Positions 1 to 11,481 of a stretch of 64,000 nucleotides of DNA are shown here, piece after piece. The DNA lies in assembly GCA_035771165.1 (NCBI GenBank), contig JAWNZC010000309.1, positions 1 to 64,000 of the forward strand, in the 5' to 3' direction. Source of the stretch: Paragorgia papillata (taxonomy: Eukaryota; Cnidaria; Anthozoa; Scleralcyonacea; Coralliidae). Each line of letters opens with the position of its first letter. Within the stretch, counting starts at the first letter, position 1. Below the pieces are notes generated by a model. That model was not told the DNA's origin. It worked only from the letters and a program-made list of their open reading frames with translations, and did not search any database. Both the position numbers and the translations under genes were made by a program.

Positions 1-3000
1 TTTTACATTCATGACATTGAATAGAACCGTTGTAGACATTCTGTGAAGGTATTTGGGTTGATAACCAGCTAGCAACAGCGACAACGTGTCCGTTTCATCA
101 TAGCCATTTTTTTCTATAAAAAGTGAAAAAATGTCTGATACATATAAATTTGTATGTTGATAAAACTGCTTTAGCTCTAAAAAATATGAAAAGTGTACAG
201 TAAGTATTTCGATCAAAATCCCCTACAATATATGATAGTTCTTATTGAGTAAGGGAAATAAAAAATATAATGCTTGTTTTTGGTAATAAAGTTGTTACAA
301 AATTTATTTTTTTAAAAAAAGTTGTTTTTTTTTTTGTTTTTTTTAAGGGACCAAGTTTAAAAAACAAATTAAATACACCCTTAACCAACTATAACCCCCC
401 CCCCTCCCACCAAATAAATACAATAACTTAAAGGAAAAAGATATTGATTGGGAAAACATTGAAAGAACCGGCTAAAAGGAGATCAACTTGACGAGAAATA
501 GAAATGTATAGTTCATAGATATAGAAATTGATCCTTAATTTCTTATTCTCTGCAAAATATGAGGCCGTTTTGTAACAATACCTGAAATGTTTGAAAAATA
601 TTGCAGATATTAAACTTAAAGTAATTGGTAGTCAATAAAAAATTACTTTGAAGAAAATGAAGATAAAGTTTTTTTTGAGGCTAATCGATTTGTCCAGGAG
701 CTTCAGCTTACCCACCAACCATTATACTTATGGTCGTTAAGTAACACAGTTTATAATTTTACTGAAAGAGATTGGTGTTCTTTGAGAAATATTTTAAAAA
801 GGAATAATTGGAGAGTGGTAAATTGAATTTGTTAATTTTGGAAAAGATAAAGGATCAACATGTACATTTGTTTTTCGCTTCAGTTATACATATATGTGTC
901 AATTATGTTTTTACGTAAGAGAGTAGTAAAAGAAATAGCTCTCTATACACAATGGTTTTTTGGATCAACCCACTTACCGCCACGAGACATTGGAAAGTTA
1001 TGGAATTACAATATTTGTGGAGACCGTTTAAATGTTGGATAATATTGTTGGTATATGAATGAGAAGCTAAGGCTTGTTGTGGAGTATAAAATAAAAAAAT
1101 TATTGGAAGATAAGGGAAAGAGAAAAGATATAAAAGGAGAAGGTTTGTTACATTTCATTCAATTCCGTTTACTGATATGAATGTTGCAGGAACAATCAAC
1201 GGTGTTATAAAACTATTTAGGGTCAGTGAGTGCTGCTGATGATAAATTAGTTTGTGTTTCCTGGAATATTTGAAAAAGTTTATGAAAAATATTGGGAAAA
1301 GGATAATTGAAGAACATAGCGGGTTGTGTACATAGAAATTTTGAATGAAAAGTTAAGACAAAGTAGAACTTTGCCGATGTATACAGTAAATGTAATTGGC
1401 AGTTTTGAAGTATGAAATAAATTGTCGCAGTAAAACGAAGTTTGGACAAGTTGGGGTACCAGGACCGATTAGGGTTAGACACGCTGAAATACCATGGTCG
1501 GTTTCCACACATAAAAAGAGGAACCACAAAGCATAAGAAGAAGAATGCAAGACCTACCAATGGACACATAACCTGAGGAATGGACGTGGCGCCACATTTA
1601 TTTCCCGACCTTTTTGAAAACAGAAAATACACAAATAGAAAGACAGAGATGATTACTTATATTTGATGTATTAATGAATGGATAAGATAAGAGATAATTA
1701 AACACGATTTAATATTAATTTAGTAGTTGATTCACTGTAAAAAACTGAATTTTACGACATTGCGAATTCAGAAGGAACTATCGGGTCATGTGCCAGTGTT
1801 TTTTGAATGAGTATTTGACTGAAATATGAACTTAATCGAAGAACATTTAAACAATTAGCTAATAAAAAAGCTTGAGAATAAAAAGATCGAAAAAGTGGTA
1901 CAAAAAGAATATAATACATTTCCTTGGTTACAGGCAAAGATGCGAAAGAAGAGCTCGGTGCAAGGACGATAGTGATGATAGTGGAAGAAAAAGAAGAAGA
2001 AGAAGCGAACACTGTGGAAGAAGAACAGAACATTTTGGGAGATTGGGAACTGAACACAAAAAATGGCTCAAGATAAAACTTGATTAATGAACCTATTAAA
2101 ACAATACCATCACAAAAATTTTGATTTAAATGAAACCTATTAAAAAAACAAACCACAAAAATTTGAATTTCTTAATATAGGAAGAAGAATTATTAGCAAA
2201 ACACATAAAACATGTTGTTAATAGAATTATTGCTTTCAAAAAATAATGTACAAACCTCTATAAGGAAGTAAAAACAATTTGTTATCACATTTTTAAAAGA
2301 GCAAATGTTGCGAAGAACAAATAAAAAAAAAAAAAAAAAAAAAAAATTTTTGGGAAATTATGTTGCAATAAAGGAATATTATGTTTTAGTTAAAACCAAA
2401 GAGTATTGAAAATTTTAGATAACAAACAAAGTGAGGAATTGGGTTTTATATACATCCATTTTTTTTGCAAAGAAATAATGACGAAAAAAAACCGTGATAA
2501 ACGTGTGTTGTTTTTTAGAGAAAAAATCAGAAGTTGAATTCATATGTAGGGGAGATAACTAGACACTTTGGAGACGTTGTTTGTTCTGTTTCAAGAAATT
2601 GAATTTTTTTTTCAAGAAATGGAAAAGTGGATAACATAAGAACTGTAAAATACGAATTTTATTTTTAAATTGAATTAATAATGAGAAGAACATTTATTGA
2701 ATTTATACATGAAATTTCCAGATCTATTGGACGACTCAAAGTCCAGATTCGCGTATTAAAGTTACCGACTAATGTAAACAACAAAAATTATTATCCCTCG
2801 CTGACATGTGAGGTGATATGGTATTTTTTTAGTTGTACGGTATTTGGGATTCAATAGCCACCAGTATAGATACCCATCGAACATTAGTTAGAAATATACC
2901 CAAAAAAAAAGATCATGATTTTATTCCAGGATATTGGAATGTATACCGATACAAAATATTGGGAAAAAAAAAAATAGAAAATGTATAATATTGTAAAAAA

Positions 3001-3060
3001 AAAAAAAATAGAAAATGTATAATATTGTAAATGTATATAATTAAAATTTCTCTATATAAA
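1..3060. other. AT-rich stretch without a confident gene
   Basis: I see no recognisable gene here. It holds long A and T runs, a C run near 397, and short open frames. One frame open from 632 to 826 has no ATG and ends at a TGA; a second, at 860-1042, follows in another phase. Together they look like the remains of a coding region broken by shifts, but I cannot assign a family. Around 1930-2085 an acidic Glu-rich frame also suggests eroded coding sequence. At about 2970-3030 a unit of roughly 34 bp (A-run followed by tagaaaatgtataatattg) is present twice in tandem, just before the first plausible promoter. Confidence 0.5.
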
Positions 3061-3061
3061 G
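3053..3061 (+). promoter_or_regulatory. TATA box ahead of the first gene
   Basis: The sequence tatataaag lies 37 bp before the ATG at 3098. That is a normal spacing for a TATA box driving a short 5' leader. Similar TATATAA-type boxes precede other genes in this block (near 4240 for the minus-strand gene, near 27073, and near 35788 for the minus-strand gene), which suggests a shared viral promoter type. Confidence 0.5.
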
Positions 3062-3097
3062 TTGTTTTTAAAAAATAAAATCATTTCTTTTTTGAAA

Positions 3098-3535
3098 ATG
3101 GTTGAGAAAAATGATGAAGAAGAGCTAACTATGTCTGAAGAAAGAAATAGAGACCCATATAGTGACAAAAGAAAATTTATTGAATTTAATGATGTTTCAA
3201 CTATATTGTGGTGGAGTTCGGGAGTGGCTAAAATTACTCATGTGCAAAAAGAGTATTTTCATTTGCATGAAGATGTGGTTTATTTTGAGATAAATGGAGT
3301 CTTTCAAGACGGACCACCGATAATAAAATATTATTGGACATTAACTAGATATTATAGATTTGTAAAATCAAAACGAAAAAAAAGACGTGATTTTTCTTTG
3401 TGTATTGGAAAGTATACAAGAAGAGAAGATTGGGCAAAAGAATATGGAAAATCTAAGGATAATACAATATACGTCAAGAGACAATTTTATGTAACTCAAC
3501 TAAAAAAAAAACAACTTTTAATAAATCATAAATAA
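3098..3535 (+). CDS. Hypothetical protein, 145 aa
   Basis: This is an intact frame with a TATA box just upstream. I start it at the first ATG (3098) rather than at an upstream non-ATG extension. The N-terminus is acidic (run of D and E). The middle is rich in aromatic residues and contains a WW pair. The C-terminus is strongly basic (KRKKRR). No domain is recognised. A poly(A) signal-like aataaag follows at about 3559. It is convergent with the minus-strand gene that ends at 3686. The position at the left edge of the Polinton-like block suggests a viral accessory gene, but the function is unknown. Confidence 0.55.
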   Translation: MVEKNDEEELTMSEERNRDPYSDKRKFIEFNDVSTILWWSSGVAKITHVQKEYFHLHEDVVYFEINGVFQDGPPIIKYYWTLTRYYRFVKSKRKKRRDFSLCIGKYTRREDWAKEYGKSKDNTIYVKRQFYVTQLKKKQLLINHK

Positions 3536-3685
3536 TACAATTCATGTAACTTTTTTTAATAAAGGATATATAATAAAAATAAAAAAATTATTTTTTCAAA
3601 AATTTTACAAAATCTGCTGCACCTCCCATTCCATAATAATACATTTGGGTGAGTCTTCACTGTAGTTTTTTTCCTTAAAAAAAAA

Positions 3686-4192
3686 TTAAAATTTTGTAAA
3701 ACCTTTTATAGTTTTTTTGTTTATTAAATTAACGTCAACATAAACACGAAGAAAATCGCTTCGTACTTCTGGGTAAATTTCATAAACGATAGTTTTAAAT
3801 GCTTCAATTGTAATTGATGTATTCCATACATTACACCACATCAATTTACTTTCGAAGTCGTTGCCTGTAATTTTTCTTTTGGAATCTATCATTTTTGCAG
3901 TAGTGTATTTCTCTCTTCGGTTTTTTTTTGATGATTCATTTTCATCGGTCGGAAAGAATCCAGCGCAATCAATAATGAAACTGAAGTCGCTTCGTTGTGT
4001 ACGTATGAATTCCAGTAATCCACTGATAAAGGCTAGTTTTCCATTTAGTAGAGCGAACAATTCTTTTTCTAGTACATCTTTATTTTTTTCCAAATAAGAT
4101 TCCCACGCCCTCGTAGTAATCCTACGAAGCATTACGTTTTGTTTTTCATCTATCATATCAAACGTTTCAGTTGTTGATTCAGCTTAAGACAT
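3686..4192 (-). pseudogene. Hypothetical protein with a stop at codon 3
   Basis: The long open frame covers 3686-4156. In the same phase an ATG lies at 4192-4190, but its third codon is TAA (4186-4184), so either the first codons are lost or translation starts at the internal ATG at 4156. A TATA-like tatataag lies upstream on this strand near 4240, consistent with the 4192 start. The protein is mixed charged, about 156-168 aa, with no domain I recognise. Apart from the early stop the frame is intact, which is unusual among the broken genes in this left half. Confidence 0.5.
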
Positions 4193-4389
4193 GCTTATTT
4201 TTTTGTTGGATACTGATTTTTTATTAAAGCTAACGCTTATATAGTTTATTTTTTGGTTCCAAATATGGTATGATGGGGATTTTTGGGGTTTTTTTTATTT
4301 TTTAAAATGTATTTAAGGAAAGATGTTTCAACAAATTGTTTCTTAAAAAACAATGAACTTGTCAAGGGAAGAAAAAATACAAATAAGAA

Positions 4390-5545
4390 ATGGCTTTAAT
4401 TATAAAAACAGTTTTGATTAATGTACGTTCTGTGCAGAGATTTAATCATGGATCGATCGGTCTTTTGTATTGGATGTTTGGATTAAAAAATTATAATGAG
4501 GGAGATTGTATCTATTCTATTGAAAGGAGAAATAAATTGGAAGAAGGAAAAGAATGGATACAGATTTATTTTTATATAATGGAAATGTTACAGAAGAAGA
4601 GAGAAAAAAGGGGATGAAAACTTATTTCCTTATTTCGTTATATGCGCTGGGACCTCGAATTATTTATTACCATATATAAACGATAAAAAAAGTTGTTATG
4701 GACTAAAGTATTATTTTGAAACGAGACAATTTATGTTAAAATGTAGTTCTAATTACTGTTGTTCTATGTTTCCAATAGATGAGAATATTAAATATTATTT
4801 TAATGTTGAATATGTATATAGTCCGTAATAGTTTTCATTTATTTGGATTTATGAATACAAAGAATGAAATGTATTATCCCGTAGCGGGGGATATATTTTC
4901 AATTCTTGATAGCGTGAAGTGTAAATACGGCTATTCATGCCAAGCGATATGTGCTTTTTTACATTCCATCGTACCGTGTATTTTTTTTCATTGTTATCAC
5001 GATATTTACAACGTAATGGATTATGATCCTGTTTGGAATTTTTGGATTAATGATATTTTAGTTTACAATTAAGCAGTGCTTTTTCCGATGTTTTGCGATT
5101 CACATAATCCAAATGGAATATTAGCAAGTGGAAATATGAGAAAATATAACAATGAATTTATTTGATGAATTTATCTATGATAAATTACAGTTTGATCTTA
5201 ATCGTATTGATGATGATGATTCATTTTCAGTAGGATTCTGCTTTTGTGTATAGAAAAAATGAAATATGTAGATTTAAAAATTGTAAAAAAACAGTAAATT
5301 ATCCCGAAAGATTAACAGTAGAAAAAATAAATGGAAAAAAAATGAAAAATATAAAACAATTACCATCAATTCAAACCTTATATAGTAGGCAAGTAACTTA
5401 TGAAAAAACTATTTTAAGTACAAAAAATAAAAATTGTTTTGTAGAAATAAAAAACGACGAATTAACAGATATTAGAATTAGATACGCTGAATATGTATAT
5501 TCAGCTGAAAATATATTAGTAGTACATGAAAATTCAGTTTGTAAA
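4390..5545 (+). pseudogene. Decayed paralogue of the 28.1-29.4 kb gene
   Basis: Four successive frames (4390-4617, 4779-5072, about 5070-5163, 5246-5548) carry pieces that match, in the same order, the gene at 28128-29380. In the first piece both have a Leu-Tyr-Trp...Gly-Leu segment. In the third both have a CD(A/S)HNPNGIL motif. In the fourth both have a CRFK(N/D)C motif. The pieces are split by shifts and stops, and this copy is more degraded than the other. The family is not one I recognise; the cysteines suggest metal binding or disulphides. Both copies lie on the + strand, so they are a direct duplication, not terminal inverted repeats. Confidence 0.55.
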
Positions 5546-5818
5546 TAAATATGAGAATTTTTTTGTATTATAATTTTATGCAATTTCCTATTTGTCAATG
5601 GATTTTTAAAGATTGTATAAATTTTTTATGTAAAAATAATAATTTTCAGAAAACTATATTATTGAATGTATAAATTTTTATAACGAAGTCTTTAACCTTA
5701 TATGGCCTAAAATAATTTCATTGTTTTTTTTGTTTTTTTCAAAAAAAAATAAATGAAATGATATAAATGTAAGTATTTTTTTGGGTAAAACTTTATTCGC
5801 TTTGATCGTTGGCTAAAG

Positions 5819-5977
5819 ATGGAATTATATTTGAGAGAATATACTCAATACGAACATCCACTAGTGAAGTATAGCGATTTATCACGAAAAATCGTAGCAT
5901 TGAAAAAAAAAAATGATAAAGCAGTACTAGCCAAAGCTTATCCGACCAGTAAGCACTGTTTAAAATTTTTTGGTTAA
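5819..5977 (+). CDS. Small hypothetical protein, 52 aa
   Basis: This is a short ATG-initiated frame, basic, with many Tyr and Lys residues, ending at TAA 5975-5977, a few bases before the next ATG at 5985. The close spacing resembles the packed gene order elsewhere in this block. Length and composition alone do not prove that it is translated. No family is recognised. Confidence 0.3.
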   Translation: MELYLREYTQYEHPLVKYSDLSRKIVALKKKNDKAVLAKAYPTSKHCLKFFG

Positions 5978-5984
5978 CAGCGAA

Positions 5985-6700
5985 ATGGAATTGGATATGG
6001 ATATTATTCCAGATTTAATTAACGCTCTCAACAACACAAACGCTACAAGTGATTGGTCAACTCAAACATTTGTAATTGTTTCTGAATATGTGAATTACAA
6101 GAAAGATGCTATGCATCTCGTTCTGCGTAGTAACGATTTTGGTTCAGGTGAACTCGTAGTTCAAAAGAAAGAAATTATTCTCCCCGACGAAGATTTAAAG
6201 TTTGTTGAAGAAGAAGATAATAATACTGACATCACCTACAACGAGTTCAACACACCTGAAGTTAAATGGGACGATCAATGGGGAAATTTTTTCGTTTAAG
6301 AAAACCGATAATTTGGGGGAAATTGCACAACAGTTGGGGAATTTTTATCATGCTGCGAGAGGAACAACCGTTACTAAAAAAAGAAAAAAGAAAACTGAAG
6401 TGAACCTGGAAAAGAAGAAGAGGAAGCAACAACAACAAGACGTTGAAACGTCAACAACCGTTGAGTGTGAGTTAGAAGATTTTAATCAAAATGAAAAAGG
6501 AAAAAAAAAAAAAATGATAGAGCTTTAGTTGAGTTATTATATTATTTTAGTTTGGTAAATTAAGTTTAGAAGATTGTATTTGCCGTTACAATGACCATAT
6601 AAATGCAAACTTAGAAGATGAAAATAAAGTTGATTTTGTCAGTATGTTAATTTCTGGCGAAGTGGCCGAAATTAGAAAATTAATTGAGAAAATATAATAT
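5985..6700 (+). pseudogene. Hypothetical acidic-to-basic protein, frame-broken
   Basis: The first part (5985-6299) is acidic and ends soon after a Trp-rich WDDQWGNFF segment. Around 6290, at a T run, the sense passes into another phase that continues to 6528 with a lysine-rich, glutamine-rich tail. A further open stretch without an ATG (about 6544-6698) lies in front of the integrase and may be the end of the same gene or a separate remnant. I cannot assign a function. Its place just before the integrase on the same strand suggests a viral gene. Confidence 0.4.
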
Positions 6701-6729
6701 TTTTTTTTGTTGTAGAAAAAAACAAAAAA

Positions 6730-7627
6730 ATGAGAAAAAAAGAGAGACAATTTTCAGAAGATTTCATAAGAAAAGCTGCAAGATTATTGAAAGGAGAAAC
6801 ATTAGAAAAAGAACATTTAGAGAAATATAAACAACATAGAAGTATTAAAAAAATATATAAACGATTAAATATTAATAATGTAAGTGAAAAAAATGAACAA
6901 TGGTGTATTGATTTAGCAGAGAATAAAGATTTATCAAGGTATAATAAACAATATCGTTATTGGTTGGTTTGTATTGATGTTTATTCAAGATATGTGTGGG
7001 TTGAACTTTAAAGAAAAAAACTGCAAAAAATACAGCGAATAAATTTGAAAATATTTTGAAAAAAGAAGATTCACCTACAAAAATACAATGCGATGAGGGG
7101 ACAGAATTTCAATTAATTCGTAAAGAATTGGAGTAAAAAATATGGATTTTCTGTTTTTCACACTTACAACCGTGAAATTAAAGCATCGCATGTTGAGAGA
7201 GTAATTCAAACCTTAAAAAAAATGGTAAAACGTGTTTTAACGTTAACTGGAGAATTTGATTATCACAAGTTATTTACACGTAATCGTTGAAAGATACAAC
7301 AAATCACCTCAATTCAAGTTTGGGAGGGTCTACACCGTATGACGTATATCGTGGGAAAAAAAAAAATATATATATATATATATAATGCTGCGTAAAATGA
7401 TTTCACCTATCACTTTCACAAAGAACATCTTAAAAGAAGGAACTGTTGTACGAATTGTTGCCGCAAAAAAAAATATTTTTGAAAAAAGTAGTTTACGTGG
7501 TTGGACTGATGAAAAATTTAAAATAAATAAAGTGTTTGTTACCGATCCAATTACGTACGAATTAAAAGATTTTAATAACGAAAAAATAACTGGAATATTT
7601 TATTTGGAAGAATTACAAAAAATATGA
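6730..7627 (+). pseudogene. int: Polinton retroviral-type integrase, frame-broken
   Basis: In Polintons a retroviral-type (rve) integrase inserts the viral DNA into the host chromosome. The first frame (6730-7011) contains WCIDLAENKD with the first catalytic Asp, and CIDVYSRYVW. The second Asp is in KIQCDEGTEFQ at about 7078-7110 in a different phase. The glutamate region (KASHVERV) lies near 7172-7200. After a gap with an AT dinucleotide run near 7367-7384, the frame at 7385-7627 has the small beta-barrel C-terminal domain (RGWTDEKFKI ... YELKDF ... LEELQKI). The D, D and E regions are all present, but at least three phase changes and stops break the gene. Its stop overlaps the next start (ATGA at 7624). 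Confidence 0.85.
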
Positions 7628-8547
7628 ATTTACAAATTTTAAGTAATACTGTGAAAGAAGGAAGAACTAATTACACAAATGACTTTGAGATGAAATTATT
7701 TAAACCTATCGACGCGCTAAATCAAGAAGTATTTTTTGAAGTTACATCCATTTCTTACCCTTCGACAACAAAAAACATAGCCGATGATGAATGTTGGTTT
7801 TGCGTTTGATATCAAAATACCGAAATTTTAGGCGGATTGAACCAATGGGGTATTATAAAGATTGTTCTTTACAATTATTATTGGGATAAAAATATCATTG
7901 AACAAGGATTTTATAGTTTAGAAAAATTAATAAAATATATAAATAATTGTGTAAATGAATACGATAATTTTTTTTTTAATCGATAATAATGGTAAAATAA
8001 AAATAACAGCAAATATATACATTGAATATTGGTTAAAACAGATATATGATAATGCAATAGAAAGTGATGATGGTACAGAAATTGAAATTTTTCATTTATC
8101 AAAAGCGTCAATAAATAAAGAAAATCAAAAAAAATATTTTTTTATAGATTATCAATTTGAAAATTTTCTAAAAATTTAGCGTTTATATTAGGTTTTTCGG
8201 ATACAACGATTAATTTTAATCAAAATACAATCAAAAGAAACTTGATAGTACGCGACATAACTGTTATTGCGCATTATTTACCCGATATTTCCGATGGATT
8301 GGATAAAATATTTGTTTATTGTGAAGAATTAGAAAGAAGTTTTATTGGAGATACGTCATCCGAATTATTAACTACAATTCCCATTCGTTGGAGTGAGCAA
8401 GGAAAGGGAAATGGAGAATTAATCACTTATTTGCCACCCACGGTTAAAAGAAAATTTAAAAAAATGAAAATAAATTCATTACATATAATATTAAAGGACA
8501 GCGTGGGAAAAAAAATTCCATTTGATTCAGGAACTGTCCAGTATTGA
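7624..8547 (+). pseudogene. Penton-like minor capsid protein, frame-broken
   Basis: This is the likely single-jelly-roll minor capsid protein that forms the vertices of Polinton-type virions. The N-terminal frame (7624-7809) has the usual opening: an N-terminal strand, then FEMKLFKPIDAL and EVTSISYPS. The middle lies in 7955-8179. The C-terminal part (about 8180-8547) has a predicted strand series including IFVYCEELERSFIGD, a proline-rich turn and a final PFDSG strand. Two or more shifts divide the parts. Order after the integrase and before the MCP fits Polintons. I base the call on the family's overall pattern, not on a catalytic signature. Confidence 0.7.
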
Positions 8548-8566
8548 GGGGTTAATTCATTCATAA

Positions 8567-8932
8567 ATGCTTAAGGTACAATTAAAAGAGAAAGGAGGAC
8601 GTCTACATATTGAAAAATATGAAATTACACAATCTGATTTAAAACCAGAAACGTATAACAATAACAATGTATTATGGAATTTAAATTTTATTGAATGTAA
8701 ACAAATAAAAGGAAATTTTCGTTTATTATTTTCATAGAAAAATTGATTTTTCAGGATTTACAAAAAATTTAGAAGAAAAAAAAAAACAAAAAATTTAAAA
8801 ATTGTAAATAATAAGGATTCTCATTTAACACGTAAAAATAGCCCCTCCGCTTCTGATCAATTTTTTTTATTTGCAAAACGTTTATTATTTTTTATTAATG
8901 AAAAAGATTTTTATGGTGTAAATAATAATTAA
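8567..8932 (+). pseudogene. Small hypothetical protein, frame-broken
   Basis: An ATG frame at 8567-8737 (56 aa) is followed in another phase by an open stretch to about 8932, rich in Lys, Phe and Asn. The first part contains KEKGGRLH, another Gly-Gly after basic residues like those in the basic virion-type proteins nearby. No domain is recognised. It sits between the penton-like gene and the MCP, so a minor virion component is possible but not shown. Confidence 0.35.
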
Positions 8933-8975
8933 TAAAAAGAAAATTACCTTTTTATTTTATTAACGAATTTAAAAG

Positions 8976-9426
8976 ATGCTAAAGAAAAAATTCAGATTTT
9001 TTATAGCATACGAAAATGGTGAAATTCTTAAAGATGAAGAGATTACATTTAATTTTAAGTTTATATGATGAAGAAATTTGACTGCATTTACGTTTTTTGA
9101 ATTGATAAGAGATCATCTGAATTTTTAAAAAAAAAAAAAAAAAAAATAATGTCTGAATTAATGGGGGAAAAAACTAAAAAATTAACTGGAAAATTAAACT
9201 GCCAACGATTATGTCGAATTAATGAATGGTACAAGAAATGGTGGAAATTATCAAGCAGATCCTTTTATAATTTCAAAAAGTAGTTTTAACTAAAGAAGAA
9301 ATTTTATTGGATGGTCGAGTGGGTTTACCAAAAAATATATCTGAAGATCACGATAAAAAATTAATGAAACCAAAAAAAAGAAAAAGAACATTAATTGATC
9401 CTGCACTCTTACGTTTAACACGCTAA
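8976..9426 (+). pseudogene. Fragments of one or two small hypothetical genes
   Basis: A 30-codon frame (8976-9068), a 44-codon frame (9149-9283) and an open stretch without an ATG (about 9290-9426) follow each other in different phases, separated by A runs. The last is basic (KPKKRKR) and ends at TAA 9424-9426. They look like eroded small genes. I cannot assign a function. Confidence 0.3.
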
Positions 9427-9568
9427 AAAAAAATGTATTTTATTTTTAAAAAAATAATATTATTTTAAAAAATAATAATGTTCTGTAATCATTTAAAAAT
9501 AAATGTTTTTTAAAAAAAAATTCATTACTTGTTTGGTTTCTTGTTGTTGATTAACTAAAAAAAAAAAA

Positions 9569-9713
9569 ATGGTTAAAAGAGGAAAAAGAATAAGAAGAAG
9601 AAGAAGAAGAAAACGAAAAGTACAAAAAAGGAGGTGCTTTTGATGCAGCTTTGGCACTTGGAATGTTTCTTCCCCAGCTATTAAACACTACAGGAAAAAA
9701 TTTTAAAAATTAA
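9569..9713 (+). pseudogene. Small basic core-type virion protein
   Basis: The N-terminus is a block of Arg and Lys (GKRIRRRRRRKRK). After a phase change near 9635 come Lys-Lys-Gly-Gly and a hydrophobic, probably amphipathic segment (AFDAALALGMFLPQLL). Basic block, Gly-Gly, then amphipathic helix is the plan of the small DNA-binding and pVI/pX-like proteins of adenovirus-type virions. Three other genes here share the Gly-Gly after basic residues (18631-18834, 18853-19116, 25252-25516). It directly precedes the MCP. Confidence 0.5.
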
Positions 9714-9762
9714 CCTTTAAAAAATACCATTTTTTATTTTTTAAAAAAAACAAAAAAACCCA

Positions 9763-10458
9763 ATGGAAATAGATCCTTCAGAACAAGAAGTTGATCAACA
9801 TGATACATTATTTAATAAACCACTAGAATTATTTAAATCAACACCATATAATGATCTTTTTTTGGAAAAACGTTTAATTGAAATTTTTTCGAATCCAAAA
9901 GATAGATTTTCAGCGGTATATAGTTTTACTCACAATGGAAATAGTATAGGATTAATGAGAACAAGCGATGCTGAATTGTCAGCGGATGTTAGTATTACTA
10001 ACGATGCGAATGTATTATCAACTGGAAACGCAAGACTTGTTCCCCCACCACTTATTTTACGTACATTATGGAAAACGAAAGAATTAATGATGAATGATTG
10101 TTTAGTTACACCCGCTGATAATTTTTCTTATTATGCATCGTATCTTAAATTTATAATACGTGAAACGCCATCGCAACATAAAGATTCGCCAGAAATAAAT
10201 GGTGCTTATCTCGATACAGCAGGTGAAATGGAAACCATGTTGGGAAACAACGTTGGAAATTTAGGCAGACATACTCTTTTTAATAATACTACAGCACATA
10301 TAATTGATACTGTTGACTTACCCTGTTTTAATGGTGATGGTGGTGAACAATATCTTCCGAGTGCTTTTAAAATTGAAATAAGATTATCAAGAGCTGAACA
10401 CCGAGTCGTATGCAAACAAGATACTCATGCTGATTTACCAATAAATACGGTTAAACCA
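9763..10458 (+). pseudogene. Major capsid protein, N-terminal part
   Basis: This is the double-jelly-roll major capsid protein that forms the hexon-like capsomers of Polinton/adintovirus particles. The part contains the typical first-barrel end LVTPADNFSYYASYLKF and YLDTAGEMETM. The virus-derived frame runs to CCA at 10456-10458; the next few codons of the open frame belong to the inserted retroelement. The second part resumes at 15568-15571 in the same phase. Codons are strongly AT-biased, in contrast with the GC-richer insert. Confidence 0.85.
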
Positions 10459-10744
10459 TTCGTCGCTTAAATGCGATGAACTCGTATTTATATTTATTTA
10501 TACTTACCCGAATGGATGGTTGGGTAACCGGTGGGCTGCCGACGTGATTTTTTCTTACTTGGCTCGACAGTGCTTGGAGTTAGATCAGGGAAACTGGTCC
10601 CGCTGAACCTGATCGTATCACCAAGCTGGGGTCTCGTGCACGAGATCTCAGCCTCCAAGCACTTTTTCATGACTATCTGAATACCCACCATTACCACCAT
10701 CCAGCGGTTGCCTCATCGGCCTTCCTTTGGCCCATCTGCGCGGC

Positions 10745-11255
10745 AGGGGGTTCATTGGACTCATTCTGGATTGCATGGGAGGGTTCATTGGACCCATTGC
10801 TTATTGTGTTAGTGGGTTCATTGGACCCATTGCTGATTGCGTTAGTGGGTTCATTGGACCCATTGGTGATTGCGTTAGTGGGTTCATTGGACCCATTGCT
10901 GATTGCGTTAATGGGCTCATTGGACCCATTGCTCATTGTGTTAGCTGGTTCACTGGACCCATTGCTGATTGCGTTAGTGGGTTCATTGGACCCATTGCTG
11001 ATTGCGTTAGTGGGTTCATTGGACCCATTGCTGATTGCGTTAGTGGGTTCACTGGACCCATTGCTGATTGCGTTAATGGGCTCATTGGACCCATTGCTCA
11101 TTGTGTTAGCTGGTTCACTGGACCCATTGCTGATTGCGTTAGTGGGTTCATTGGACCCATTGCTGATTGCGTTAGTGGGTTCATTGGACCCATTGCTGAT
11201 TGCGTTAGTGGGTTCATTGGGCTCATTGCTGATTGCGTTAGTGGGTCCATTGGAC
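10745..11255. repeat. 33-bp minisatellite, about 15 copies
   Basis: The unit is close to gttcattggacccattgctg followed by attgcgttagtgg, with a 33-bp period, at about 15 copies. Because the period is a multiple of three and the unit has no stop in several phases, open frames appear on both strands. On the minus strand the frame at 10691-11362 reads as an 11-residue repeat (SNGSNEPTNAI), in the same direction as the retroelement genes. Variant units (aatgggctcat, gctggttcactgg) recur in the same order twice, pointing to duplication of a multi-unit block. It lies downstream of the recombinase inside the retroelement. Confidence 0.8.
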
Positions 11256-11481
11256 CTTAACTTATCCACGTAAATTAAAGAGGTAAATAATCCGCTACCC
11301 CAGTGAGTAATAGTATAGTTTGGTTCGTTGGGCCGGATTTTGCACTCGGACGCCAAGGGCAACGTAAAGGAGTCATAGATTGATGCATAACAAGTTAACT
11401 ATGTTTATAACGTGATGTGTTTTAACAAGAAAATAACAAGAAAGAAGCTAAAGAAACGTAAGTTAGAAGATTAACATAGAA

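Noticed and set aside
1213..2156. Long minus-strand frames at 1213-1632 and 1752-2156
   Set aside because: They are rich in Phe, Ser and Leu with no domain and mirror A-rich + strand sequence. They look like antisense of eroded coding sequence.
7367..7384. AT dinucleotide run as a promoter
   Set aside because: It lies inside the integrase gene between two conserved parts and is better explained as a slippage-prone tract.
10727..11273. Plus-strand frames of 172-177 aa over the 33-bp repeat
   Set aside because: They exist only because the period is a multiple of three. The direction is opposite to the retroelement genes.
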